A DNA stretch of 64,000 bases. It comes from Corvus cornix cornix (lineage: Eukaryota; Chordata; Aves; Passeriformes; Corvidae). The translations under genes and the position numbers were made by a program. Positions 26,199-38,400 of this stretch are shown piece by piece. The DNA is taken from assembly GCF_000738735.6 (NCBI RefSeq), contig NC_046335.1:41219148-41283147 (forward strand), in the 5' to 3' direction. The stretch's first letter is position 1, and each line of letters opens with the position of its first letter. The notes under the pieces were generated by a model that worked only from the letters and a program-made list of their open reading frames with translations, made no database searches and was not told the origin of the DNA.

Positions 26199-29100
26199 TG
26201 AGGAGTTCCTGATTCCACAGCTGGTTTGTAACTGGCAAGGTTTTTGTGAAGGCTCAAGAGGTCTGAAAGGTCATCTGATCCCTGAAAGCTGGTCTGTTCT
26301 TTCCTCTATTGTGTTCTGTGCTCCCTGCTTTGGGACCCCTAAGATGCCAGCAGCAACTAAAACAAACCAAAAAAATAGTTTATTTATCTTTTTTGCCTAG
26401 TACACTGCTAGGAAGAAACATTTCCAGACTATGACAATTGTCAATTGTAGGAGAGGAAGTTCAAACATAATCAAAACCACTGATGCATCCCAAACTCCCC
26501 AGGCCACAGCTGTTGGCTGAATGGGATTGCTCCTGGCCTCACAGGCATGAACCCGGCTGGTGTCACGGCGCTGACCAGGGTCCCCTTTGAGGTGGCCTGG
26601 AGATGCCTCCAGCTGGTGCAGAGGTTATTATCCCTGCTGTGGTTTGCAGGAATGAATAAGGACAAATGAATGATAAATGCCATGTGATGTGCTGTTTAAG
26701 CTCTAAGTGTCATACCAGCTATCAGCCTTCTTAGCTCTGTAATCAATCCATTCTCACCTGCTGGTGAGCTGCAGGGCCCCAGTGTCACCTGGCTTTACAG
26801 AGCCTCTCTCCTGCATCTCTCCCACACAGACCCCTACAACCACACTGCAGGGTGTAGGTCTCTGTATCAAAGCATCTTATTGTCGGTTTTTCCAGTCTTT
26901 ACTAAAAAACACTCTTCTGCAGCTAACTGTTTCTTGCCCTCTGTATCAGACTGCTAAATCTTCTTTCCTGAAATGCTTCTTGTCACTCAACCTGAGGATT
27001 TACAAAACATGGGTCCATTTACAAAGTCTACGGGACGGCAGAGAAAAGGTATGTGACAACTCATCACAGGTTGAGTTAAATTTACAATAATCTATAGTTG
27101 GAAAGGCCATCTGAGTTGTTATTTAGAGCCCTGATTTGCTGAGGGACCATGAACAACCAGGAAGAGAATGCCCTGTCAGAGAATCCGTAAGACTAAAATT
27201 TTTGGACAGAAGATGCAGGCTGGATTTAGAAATCACATTTCCCCTCTCTTGTCTTCCTATTTGGTCTGTTCCCAGTATTTTATGTCCTCTTTTCACCTCT
27301 CTTTTTTAGCGCTTTTGCAGCATTAGAGGCAAATGTGGAGTAAATGTTTCTTTGTATGTTCTGCAGAGAAGGACTACTTTGTTCTTTCTCTGCCTTAATG
27401 GGCCCAGGATCTCTGGTAACATGCTGCCTGCTCCCCATGACTAACACACTTTGGAAGGAACAACATGCCATCTCAAATGACTTTTTCCACAGTGGAAATG
27501 CCTGGATCTGTAACCCTGTAACTCAAAAACAGGCTGCTCGAGTATCTTTCTGAGGCCAGACCCAGTGTTCAGTAAAGCAAGTTTTATTAAGGGTGCAAAA
27601 TTTCTGTCTGAAATTCAGCCAGTTCAGAGAAGAAACATCCAAGGCTGTGGCTTTCATGTGCAATGAAGCATGGCACAGAGCCCCCCAACCTGCCTCAGAC
27701 CCTGGCAGTGGGCACACATGTGCAATACAGCATGAGGCCAGGACAGAGAAGCAGAGCAGTGTCTCTGCAGCATTGCTCCAGGCCATCGTGGCGATGGTCC
27801 TTCCGTGTTCAGCATTCATTTGTGCAGATCCAGCTTCTGCCTTTCCATGCACAAACACACATTCCTGGTCTGGTTACACAGACATCATTCATAAGAATGA
27901 TGTGATAAAATTCTAGTGACCCTCAGGTTCGGGAATAGAACCAAACAAACCAACCCTGTTATCTTTAGCTCATCCCCAGCACACCCACCCATTTGAAGTC
28001 CGAGCTTCCTCGGTCCCATGTGGGAAAACTTGGGCCCAGTCACACAGACTGTCATCATAACCAACAGTCTCAAGCCTTGATGAAGAGGGCTTGAAGAATG
28101 GGCCCAGAGTGGGAATGTGCCTGCCTTTGGGTGACCGGGGAAAGCAGGAAAAATGGCATATCCAAGGACAAGCCCCTTATTTTCCAAAAGAAACAGCTCT
28201 GTGGCAGCTCAGACATTTGAAGAGGATGTGTGTGTACAGGTATATGCTCACATAAACACCCTCACCAGACGAGTCATACCTGGCACTCTGCGTGTCTAAT
28301 TCCCAGTCAAACTGGGGAAACAAGTACAAAATAGCCTAGATAACTTAAGAAAATACTTTGTGCAGGGAGGTCTCATTCTGGCAAGATTCATACTGTCAGA
28401 TTATGTCCTTGTTGCATGCCCTAAGACACATAACTACATTTCTGTTCCTGCTAATGCTCCCTATTACCTGGAGCATCCTCATCCAGTATATTCTTCCTCA
28501 AAGATCAGCAAAGTGGTGATACACTCTTCACAGCATTAAGTACTAATCATGCAGGGTCAGAAAGAGAATAAGACTGAAGAAAATTGGTTTACATCTCCCT
28601 TTCATTCTCCTTCCTTTCTCTCCTTTCTTCTGTTCTTCCCCAGAAATTGTCAATCCTTCACTTTCCAACCCAAAAGCAATCAAGCTGAAGCAAGATAGCG
28701 GGGTGCGGAGGGTGATCTGAGTCAACCCCCTTTATATCAATTTCAGTTCCTGTTGGGTGTTCTCATGACATTTCAAAAGACTGCAATCCTAATGAAAACC
28801 ACACAAGCTCCTGAAATTAAGTTAACTGCTTTTGTAAAAATGCAGGGGTGGGAGGATGGAGGGAGGGGAGAAGGGGGGTGAGAGGAAAGAAAAAGGAAAA
28901 GGGAAAGAAAAGAAAATGGGAAAATTAAAGAAAAATCCCTTTTGGATTGTATTCATGCATGTAAAGAGCATATTGTTTATAAAGCCTTATTCTGCCCTGT
29001 AAACAAACACACTTGTAGTTACTGCAGAGCAGAGAAGCTACAAAGATTTTCTATTCGACATTTTTGCCTTAAGAAACCAAAGTAAAATAATTAACACAGC

Positions 29101-29575
29101 TTTTTTTTTGGTGCAAGATGTCACTCTTGGGGTTTTTTTCCATATCTCTTTTTGTATTATTTTGTCCTTTAATGGATCAGCACGTTGAAAAACCTTCTCT
29201 CTTCCTATTAATTGGGTTTCCTAAGCAGCACAAATCCCATAGTTTTTCTGAATGTTGCCGACTTAGACCATTACTTCTTCCTGTGTCTATACAGAGCTGA
29301 GCACAAAAGAACTCCAAATCTTGCTGCACTACTGATTATCCTAATGTAAACTGAAGTAAAATAAAGTACTTACAGTTCTAAAGGGAAGTAGCTCAAGGGT
29401 CCCAAAATCTAGAAGTTAAAAATAATGATACAGAGAGAGTGAAAAAGACTGTAGAATCCCTAGCCAGCCCCCAGTAGAAAGTGGATGTACTGCTTAGATC
29501 CCAGAAGAAAAGTTGTTTTGTGGGGCATTATTGTTGAATAAATGAGTGTAAGGAGCACATCCATCAAAAAAATAG
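26199..29575. other. unannotated noncoding DNA
   Basis: No gene was recognised. Two short stretches (about 26,255-26,285 and 27,085-27,115) faintly recall the reverse complement of the CR1 3' end ('ttggaaaggccatct') but are too short to call. A purine-rich tract lies at 28,843-28,933. The open frames at 27,523-27,916 on both strands show no known domain. Confidence 0.45.
28843..28933. repeat. G/A-rich purine tract
   Basis: The plus strand is almost entirely purine over about 90 bases: GGGGTGGGAGGATGGAGGGA, then GGGGAGAAGGGGGG, then AAAGGAAAAGGGAAAG. It is irregular rather than a true tandem repeat. Several G-runs could support quadruplex or triplex structure. Confidence 0.7.
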
Positions 29576-29584
29576 ATATATAGC

Positions 29585-29758
29585 TAAGCCTTTGCCTGTC
29601 AGAGTCCAAGAAGCATCTGGACTATGATCTTAGTAATATGGTTTAGTGTTTGGTAGTCCTGAAAAGAGCAGAGATGGACTTGATGATCCTTAAGTGTCCC
29701 TTGAGATGTTCTTGACTGAGATATTCTTGCTTGAGATACTCCACAATTCTATGATTGC
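29585..29758 (+). mobile_element. CR1 LINE 3'-end fragment
   Basis: The plus strand carries the CR1 tail signature: a 'tggtttagtgtttggtagtc' block, 'gaaaagagcagagatggact', then 'tgatgatccttaagtgtccc', ending in CAATTCTATGATTG. The standard avian tail is 'ggacttgatgatccttaagggtcccttccaacc...attctatgatt'. Between the 'tgtccc' and 'attctatg' blocks there is extra sequence repeating GAGAT. This looks like a small internal expansion. The element is older than the copy at 56.6 kb. Confidence 0.6.
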
Positions 29759-29899
29759 AACATTTCTTGGCCTATTTTTAAACGAAATGTTCTTCATTGA
29801 TTTTCTCAAGTCATACAGCATGTGTAAAATGAACATCCAAAGCAACATGAGCTCAGCAAAAGGGTAATTGCTTAGCCATTTCAGCAGTCCAGCTGGTCA

Positions 29900-31030
29900 G
29901 ATGTCAATTGATGTTGGGCTTGTCAGCCATTTAGTCACCTGGGCGAGATCCTTCCTTAGTGCAAGCAAGTGCAGTCACTCTTCCGTATCTCCAGAAATTT
30001 TGAAATTTCATTCCTGAGTCTTGTTGCTTGGTCTCCTGCTAAAGTAGTGGGGACATATTCTGGGAACTGAAAGCTTGGTGATCAACCCTTTTCAGCATTT
30101 CAAGGAGAAGTTAAAACCAAGTTTGTCTGGCTTTGATGATGACCGGAGAAGAGAAGCTAGAATTAAAAGTCAAATCAACACTTGGCTTTCCATGCCTCTC
30201 TATTGGATAGGTTCTTCTATGACCACTCCCAAAGTAACCTTTTGCTTTTTCCATAATTTGTCAAGGATCACATTTTGAGCCCTCATCAGATTTTCCATTC
30301 TCTGATTCTCCTTCAAATGTTCCCCCCTCAGGTTCCTGTTGAAAAAAGCTTGGACTTCGGTGGAGTACAGGTCAGTATGGAAGCTCCCATCCTAAAGAAG
30401 GTTTGGAGATAGATGATGATTTCAGACATAGAATGTGGTCGGTAAATCCACTGGTGTCAGTAGACTTGCTTAGAGTACAGGACCGTGGCCTGGCCCTTTC
30501 TGAGTCACCTTGTGGTTCGGATAACCATTGACAAACGAATAGGAAAAAGCCTCATTGTGCTCTTGTTCTCTAACCAACTCAGAGAAAACAAAAGATTTTA
30601 ACAGGATGACAGGAGACCTCTGGCAGGATTTTCACAGCATTTCTCATAATTTCTAGTGTATACAACAGGGAAAAATCTTTCATTCCTGGTTGTGATGACC
30701 TTCATATATTGTGAAATCCTCCAGAGTTTCAACACAAGAATGTGGCAATTTCTAACAGTACAGAGCTTAAACTCATGGGCCTGAACCGCAATGTCAAGAA
30801 AGCTGAAACTTGGCATTGCCCCTAACTGTATGGGAATCATTATATACATTTTCTTATAGTCAGAGTTATCCACTCCAATGCCAAGATGAACAGGGAAAGA
30901 AAAGTCATTAAACAGACGTAAACAAAGTTCACCAGAAACAACTTCAGACTATGGACCTCACCCAGAACCTGAGATGCAGAGGCCTTGGGTAGATGTGTTT
31001 TCAAGAGGTTTTTCAGAACAAACAAGTTGA
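29900..31030 (-). other. possible decayed reading-frame relic
   Basis: The minus strand shows several protein-like stretches in different frames. From right to left these are 61 codons at 30,840-31,025 (a leucine/phenylalanine-rich, membrane-like segment after about residue 26), 91 codons at 30,598-30,873, and a helix-like, charged stretch around 30,190-30,370. They are separated by frame changes and stops. This could be a decayed transposon ORF, a processed pseudogene or chance. No family was identified and no intact coding unit is present. Confidence 0.2.
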
Positions 31031-31039
31031 AAGAGAATA

Positions 31040-33165
31040 TGTCACCTTGAGGATGGAAACTTAAAAACAGTCATCTTCTCTCTTTCCATCTCTCCCTTCT
31101 TCTGTCTTCACCAATATCCTCAGGCAGCTGGAAGAACCACCAGGGTGATCTCAGTGGTAAACAACGTCCAACATGTTTTTCCCCGCTTTTGATAATGAGC
31201 TGGTTTCATCAAAGCTTGGCCCATTTGGAGAGGCTCATGGGGAGCTCAGACCCACAAGGCTTCCTCCTTTGCAATGTGCTTTCAAAAGTTTCCAGGACAA
31301 TGACATCATGAGAAAAATGCCTGTCTCCTGTTGCCTAGACAAGTTTTGGGAGAGGTGTGCCTCTGCTCTGCTTTGCTTCAAGTGGGGAAGTTAGACACAG
31401 TAGGCTCAATTTTTCAGAAAATTACAGCAATTGCGCAGCTGTCCAGAGGTGTGATTGCTCCTTCAAGGCCCTTCAAGAAGTGGCCTGATTTGCAGACACC
31501 TCAGATAGTTCTCAGCATTCCACTACAATGCACACATTTTTACAAAGCTGATAATGTAAGTGGGAGGTTTTGGATGCTGAGAACTTTTGTTGATCTGACC
31601 TGTGGTTACGTGAGCCATGCCTTAGCTAGGCAGGGTCTCAGTACAGAGAGGGTACTGCCATTGCAGGGTGGCTCGTGAGCTCCTGGCCATACAGTTCCTA
31701 CAGTCATCCCTCCATTAGGACCAGGTATTGCTTCCCTGTTACTCATTTAGGCCACACTGCTACTGAAAATACAGCTGATGCATAGCTCTCCAGTGTGGAG
31801 TTGAACTACATGGCTCAAATACCTTTCTAGGGTTCATCTGGGATGAGAAGGGAGCATGGGAAGGAGGATGGGTGTCAGTGGGTAACCCACACTGAGCTCC
31901 ACAGTGCTGCAGCTCATTCAGTTTGCCATGCTGGTCCTCCCAGCTGTAACACAGGAGCTCAAGGCTTCATGGCAATATAGACCAAAATGTTTGTTCCTAC
32001 CCCATGGATCTGGGCTGAAGTTAACCTGGCTTTTCTGCTGGTGAAGAGTGGAGCTGAGGTGGATATTCTTTGGAGTGCAAAGGGACTGGGAAGGGAAGAA
32101 GCGAGGGGTTAGGCACAAACGACTGGTGCTGGGATCAACACCATTCCTGTCATAAATACAGAGTGCAGCTCCTTTCACAAGTGAAAGCAACAGTATTTTT
32201 GGCTCTCCAAACCTGTCTTTTTGCACAGGCAAAGGATGTGTCAGACAAAACATGTTGCAGGCAGCTGCCAGCTTTGCCTAAGCCCAGAGTCCACCCTGTG
32301 CACAACTCTCCCACACATTCCTAGCACTAGATGTTCATAGGACTCTAACTCAGGAGAAGGAAAGTCTTAGAAATTACTCTTCCAACCTTCTGAAAGCACA
32401 TGTTACTGCAATGGCTATCAATGGGGCTTATTTATATATATTGAGTGCTAATCTCCCGTCTCTCATGTCTGGAGCCACAGAGCCAGAGAAGAGCTCAAAG
32501 GACTTGTGCACACAGAGCAGAAAACACATCTGCAGCTCTAGATCCCCCAGAACTACACAGCTGTTTGCAGGACTGGAAACCACTAATGCTACCAAGGTGC
32601 CTTCCCAGTCAGTATCTTGCAGCTGAGTTAGTTCTCCTGCCAAGCAATTACCACAGTCTCCATACATGAAGAGGAAGGAAGAGCAATGGACATAATGAAA
32701 TCCAGTGCTCTGGGCCCAAAACTGGGAGACATGGACAGCAGCGCTCCCGCTCCACTGCATCCCCTCTAAGATCTCAGTCAAATCACTTTATTTTCTCCTG
32801 CTTTAAGACAAGGTTCGTAATGCCCACTCCATAATGGGAGATAGGTGGTCAGCAGTAAGTATTTCTACAGCCCTGCAGCGTGTGCTCAGCTGGGTCAGAT
32901 CCCATAGTAGTTGGGGACCAAAATCCCATCAGTTAGATTGTTGCCCTCTGAAAAAGAACATTTTTCTGTTTTGCACAACATCTCTTGCCACTCCATCCCC
33001 TCTCTCCAGCCAAGCTGTCTACCTGTTCCCTGAAGCAGGAAGATGGATGCATCCCCTGTGGGGCGATCCATGCAGTAGTTGCTCCTTTTTCCTGACTGCC
33101 ACTGTTGTTTTCAGGTAGCTCTCACATCTGGCTGTCTGATGTTAAGCCAGTTAAAGCTTGCTACT
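31040..33165. other. unannotated noncoding DNA
   Basis: No gene or transposon was recognised. Open frames on both strands between 31,170 and 33,120 reach at most 117 codons (32,428-32,781, minus) and resemble no family known to me. Confidence 0.45.
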
Positions 33166-33169
33166 GGGT

Positions 33170-33690
33170 CTGTGTGGTCAGGACTGGCTTTTTCCATATA
33201 TGTTACTTTTGCAACATTTAGTTTCCTATTCTATAACTAATCTTTTGTAGTCACGTTGCAACTTTTTCCATTTCGTTTTATGTTTGACTACCCAGATCAG
33301 TACTGTATCATCTGTATTTTATCAGCTCACTGTTTATGCCTTTTTGTGGATCATCATTTCTGAATACCCTAAATGGTGATCCCAGAAGGGTTCTCAAAGG
33401 ACACTGTGGGTAACCTCCCTCTATTGTGAAAGATGACTATTTCAGCCTATTCTATTTCCCTGCTCCTTTCAACTTGGCATTATTCTAAGAGAGGAGCTTC
33501 CCTATTGCCCCAGGAGAGTTTATTTTCATTAGTCCACCTTTGTAAATGCTCTTTTGAAAATTTGAGTGGTTTAGATCTGCTAACTACCTTCCTCCATGTG
33601 CTTACTGACTCTATATGGCTCATGAAATTAGTACTATACTTAGGCATATTTATTTCCATTGATTTTTACGGAACTTTGTGAAATTTGCCT
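33170..33690 (-). mobile_element. ancient L3/CR1-type LINE fragment
   Basis: The plus strand follows, block by block, the reverse complement of the amniote L3/CR1 3' ORF region: 'gtatcatctgtattttatca', 'gctcactgtttatgcc', 'ctcaaaggacactg', 'gtaacctccctctattgtga', 'aagatgactatttca', 'agaggagcttccctattgcc', 'gctcttttgaaaatttgagt', 'ctccatgtgcttactgac' and 'cggaactttgtgaa'. In the family these encode part of the reverse transcriptase domain. Stops and indels are frequent on both strands, so this is a non-functional fossil. The left end may start slightly earlier. Confidence 0.6.
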
Positions 33691-35214
33691 GTAACCTGGC
33701 CTAAAAGATGAAGTCACGATTGCCACATTCAGCTAAATGCTAAGTGCTGGGGTATCCCTTAAATCAGCACCTCCAGTTCATCTCACACTACAGGGCGAAT
33801 GCAAGTTCCTCTGCATCCTCCTCCTCACTTCTGATTCTTCTTCTGATGCTCCCACTTGAGCAAGTGCCTCCACTTTATGCAGCAGAAGAACTGGGTCTTG
33901 CACGAGAACTGACCCCAACAAAACATGTTGGTCCTGCTGCTCATTTTTGGGGCAGCTGTCATTTATGGGGCCTGACAATGTAACGTCCCCACAAAAATCT
34001 CTTAGAGCATTTGTCCCCTCTACATGGGGATGCACAAAATTCCCTCTATGCTTTCTTCTTTTGCAGCTATTAAATTCTATTAGCCTTTCTACAGCCACTA
34101 CCAAAATTTGACAGGCTGATCAATACTACATCATAGTCCCACTAGTACTAATGGTCCCTAGTGACCCCCCACATCTCTAAAATTACAGTAAATAGATACT
34201 CTGTGGTAGGTGTTGATGTGATTAGCTTGTTTCCCTTCTTTGACATTACGCTTTCTGTAATACAGAGGGCCACCCCCCACAAGCACTATCAGATCTGTCT
34301 TCCCAACCCCTGGGTGGTAAATTAATGTTGTCATTCATATTTATCCATGAGTAAGTACTCTGAAATGCAGACAGCTGAGGGGCATCCAATGTCAGCCTAG
34401 ACCATAAGCTCCCTGGGGCAGAGATGGCATCTCTACTGTGCATGTAACCAAGCTTGCAACTTTTCAGACTTCACCATTTCTCCTGGTGAAGGGATTTGGC
34501 TGAACCACAACATTCAAAGATTAAGTGGTGGAAATTTTTCCAGTTCTCCAGGTTTCACTCAGACATCTTCAACAAAAAGGCTGATGAACCTCTGGGAGCC
34601 TTTGGATGAACTTTTGCCAGAATTGCAGATGGTCACTAACACATAAGCCCAGATAAATTTAACAGAGCTTCTGGGTTTGCAGCTAAAGTTTAAATGTGAG
34701 TGGTTTCATCAGAGGCACTCTTAAATCAAACTGGGATCTCTTAAAGCACAGTATCTTAGTGATGATTCTTATCCACATGTGAATTTTGCCATTCAGGTCA
34801 ACACTGTCAAAAGCAGATATCAACATATGTGGTTCTGCATCCATCTCCCACAGCGCAGTGCTACACTTTGCTAACTTTCTCCAGACCCGAAAAGACTCCT
34901 TTGCTTGGAGACAGCCACAGCACAGCCTGGCTAGATCACTTTCAAGTGACTCCTTTATCTTTGACAATTGTTTTTTCCTAACAGTGCTTTTCCTCTGGAT
35001 GAATCTGCTTATACAAAGTCAAAGCTTTGAACATGTTGTATTAGTTAACAGAAAAATTCAGCATAGCTAAACTATGCCGTAAGGTCTTTTCTACCCCTCT
35101 TCTCCACTGCAGAGAGAGAACAAAGGTTCTGCCCCAGGAAAGCAGGAGATGGAAGAGGAGGGACTGGTGGGGCTGACTGTGAGGCTGTAGGCCTGCTCTT
35201 CCTGTGGATGCAGA
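33691..35214. other. unannotated noncoding DNA
   Basis: No gene or repeat was recognised. The 108-codon minus-strand frame at 33,778-34,104 and the paired 94-codon frames near 34,683-35,070 have no known domain. Confidence 0.45.
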
Positions 35215-35227
35215 AGGAAGAAGGAGG

Positions 35228-35430
35228 AAAGGGAAGGGAAGGGAAGGGAAGGGAAGGAAGGGAAGGGAAGGGAAGGGAAGGGAAGGGAAGGGAAGGAAGG
35301 GAAGGGAAGGGAAGGGAAGGGAAGGGAAGGGAAGGGAAGAAGGAAGGGAAGGGAAGGGAAGGGAAGGGAAGGAAGGGAAGGGAAGGAAGGGGGAAGGGAA
35401 GGGAAGGGAAGGGAAGGGAAGGGAAGGGAA
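35228..35430 (+). repeat. (GGGAA)n pentanucleotide microsatellite
   Basis: About 200 bases of GGGAA units, with scattered GGAA units that shift the frame. It has the same pentamer family as the tract at 19,291 but in the opposite strand orientation. The open frames across it (Lys/Gly/Arg/Glu-only on plus, Pro/Phe/Leu/Ser-only on minus) are repeat artefacts. Confidence 0.97.
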
Positions 35431-38400
35431 TATCACACTAGCTGTAAGGGATGGGTTAGTGGGAAGGAATCTGCCTGTGAAACATCTTTATGAAACCCCA
35501 AATTCACTGGAATAAAAAGACAAAATGCAAAAACTACTTAGATGCAAAGTGAGCACTGTCATTAAACTCTTCCCTTTGGTATGAACTGCTATTATTCATA
35601 GGCATTTCTCTGGTTTTCAGAGGGTCCAGGGCCCTTCATAGAAGGGGGAGAAGATCAGTCACCCAGAGATTGTGTGTCTCTCTAAGACATTTGGGAGAAA
35701 ACATTGTCACTTTTAGATTCTGTATATGGAGATTAGTGGAGAGCAAAAAGGAGGAGAGAGGCATCTTGTAAGAAGAGAAAATAATACCCTGTGTTTATTT
35801 CTGCTGAACATAGGACCACTGACCATCATCTTGTTTTCTAAACCTTTGGTTTAGGAGGGGCTGAACACATTTTGGGGGAAGCTTCTGGTTAAGTGGCAGA
35901 ACAAACATGTCAATTCACAGTTCATGCTACAGTGTGTTAAAGTATATTATTAAGCTCAAAGTATCTTGAGGACTGCCTGAAACACAGCCCACAGCTGTCT
36001 GTCTTGTAACAGTTCTTCTTTCATAGTCAATTGCCTACAATGAAAGAGATAGTTTATGTCATGGCCCAAAAATAAAGAGGAAAGTGATTCATCAACATCC
36101 AAGATTTTAAAAGATGAGGTTGAAGGGCTTGTGAGGTTCTAAATTATAAAGCAAAAAAAAAGTATGAAAGAATGAAGTGGTCAGTTTTGATCAATACTGG
36201 AGTCTGTATTCCACAGCAGACAATGTAGAAATGATATCCTAGTACCTGTCTTGTCTTCCACCTCTTTCCTTCCTACTATGCCTTTCCCCTGCCATCTCAA
36301 GGGTCACAACTCATCTTAAAGGTGGATTGCAAAACTGTCCCGTTCATCTACATTTGGATATCTTAAACGGTGTGGCCAGTGTCACACGAAATTGGCCAAA
36401 AGACAGCATGAGACCAGTGCCAGTATTTCAGTTTCATCTCAACCCCCAGGAAAACACACGTGCAAATCAAAATGTGCAAAACCTTTCACCATCTGGGGCA
36501 GAAGCTGATCAGTGAAGGTGATTGGGATTGGAAAGGATGTTACTGCCCCCACCTCCAGACAGAGAGCAATAATTTTTCTTCTGAAAGCAAAATGGAAACA
36601 AAGCACCTCTAAAGGTGTAAAAGCTCTTACAAAGCCAACGAAGTTATTTCTGTACAAAGTCTACAAGCCAGCATTGCAGCACTTCCAGATGTTCCCCTTT
36701 ATCTGGCTGCTGCCTCCCCATGGTGCACCTGCCTTTCCCCTTACCCTTGTAAACAAGTTATCTTCCACAAGCCAGGGCATATTTTTCTCCTGCTTTAACC
36801 CATGACCTAAAAGCTTGTGATGAAGTTGTATAAGGTTTTAAATGAAATGATCAGAGGTAAAATAACACAGTAATAGTATACCCATCCTACATTATGTGTC
36901 TTATCTGAAAAACAATCACCCACATCTTAAGGAAGCTCAAACAGCTGAAAATCCAGCAGATGATAGAAGATCTGCTCAAAGATGTTGGGCTAAGGTCTGC
37001 AGAGACATTAGCGTGGGAGTAAGGCCCAAAAGTGTGGAAAAAATTCATTAATGTCTCAAATACCATCAATTTCTACCTTTTCCCCTAGCATCTTCCCTAA
37101 AGACATACAGAGGGATAGGTCATCCCAAGTGACTGCAAAGAGCTTCCATATTGGGCGGTTTCAGGACTACATTACTGATCCTTAACTGGCTTGTGCTCTG
37201 CTGCCCACTGCTACCCCTCAGTACCCATCTTGGTGCACACACTGCACACCTGGGTAGAGTAGCACATCTGTTCATGTCCTAGGTGCATGCAGGGAAGTAG
37301 CTCCAGGAGCCCAGGAGCTGCAGAGCCGGGCTGATGACAGCTGGCAGTGCTGCGGGTACAGAACCCACAACTGAACCAAGATCAGGCATGTCCATGGTTA
37401 GAGTGGAGAGGAGTAGTCAAAGTCGCTCATTTTCAAGTGCTGGCTTCTGTCCATGTGCAGAAGTGTGTCACAGGCACCACCACAGGGCAGAAAACATGAC
37501 CATGGAAATCGATGCAGTGTTTGGAGAACAAAATGTTCCAATGTGTTTGGCTTGTGATCCCTTGTGCCACAATCTGACTCTGTAGCTTTCTTTAGTCAAT
37601 CAAGGCTGTAAAAATACATCTGTGTCCTCCCACCACCAAGCAACGATGCGGCCTCTCCGGCTCAAAGGGAGGGAATTTATGAAATGCCAACATTAAGCAA
37701 TGCCATCCATTTGGAACAGTACAAGGCTTGAACTTCAAGTATTCTGTAGCTATATTAATCAACTCTTTTTAAAAATTATTATGGCTCCCATTTTCCTCTT
37801 AGGTCTTCTCTGCAGATAAGTATGATTTGGTGGACACATTGGTGGGATCCTTCCCACCCATTCCAATGCCTGGTTTTATCTACTCGCTTCTAAAGTGGAG
37901 ATTTAATGTTCATATTAAGAATATCCAGATGGCACTAAGGTAATTAACAATACAGAACAGCATGCCTCAAGACAGGCCAAATTCCAGATGCCTGAGGTCT
38001 GGAGAAAAAAGAAATCTCTTTAGAAAATTAGCCCAAAAATTGTCCATAAATTATATTTTCCCAGTTTCTTAAGAAGCAGTAGGCAACAGCCACCACCCAG
38101 TTTGCTCATTCAGCTAGTTCATCAGATCTAGCACAAGGATTTCTACAGTCAAATAAAACAGGCAAACAAGTAGAAGCAGCTCAGGACCCTGGGAAAAGCC
38201 AAAGGCAGGCACCCCACTTCACTCTGATATTTATCATTGCCTCTGGGAGGCACTGAGTGTCAGCTTTCATTGCAGGAGAAATTCAAGATCAGATCTTTGG
38301 AGTGGTGCAAGAAGGATAATTAATGTCCCCTGAATTTATTAAGAAATATTCATAAGGACAAAAGGCACAGAAATCAAACTGTACCTGAATTGCAATTAAA

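Noticed and set aside
27085..27115. Short resemblance to the reverse complement of the CR1 tail
   Set aside because: Only about 20 bases resemble it, with no continuation into the CR1 body.
30360..30420. Minus-strand stretch reminiscent of a Penelope-like reverse-transcriptase C-terminal motif
   Set aside because: The similarity is limited to about ten residues recalled from memory and breaks immediately. It is kept only as part of the weak coding-relic finding.
35041..35515. Frames of 77-131 codons made of four residues
   Set aside because: They are translations of the GGGAA microsatellite on either strand.
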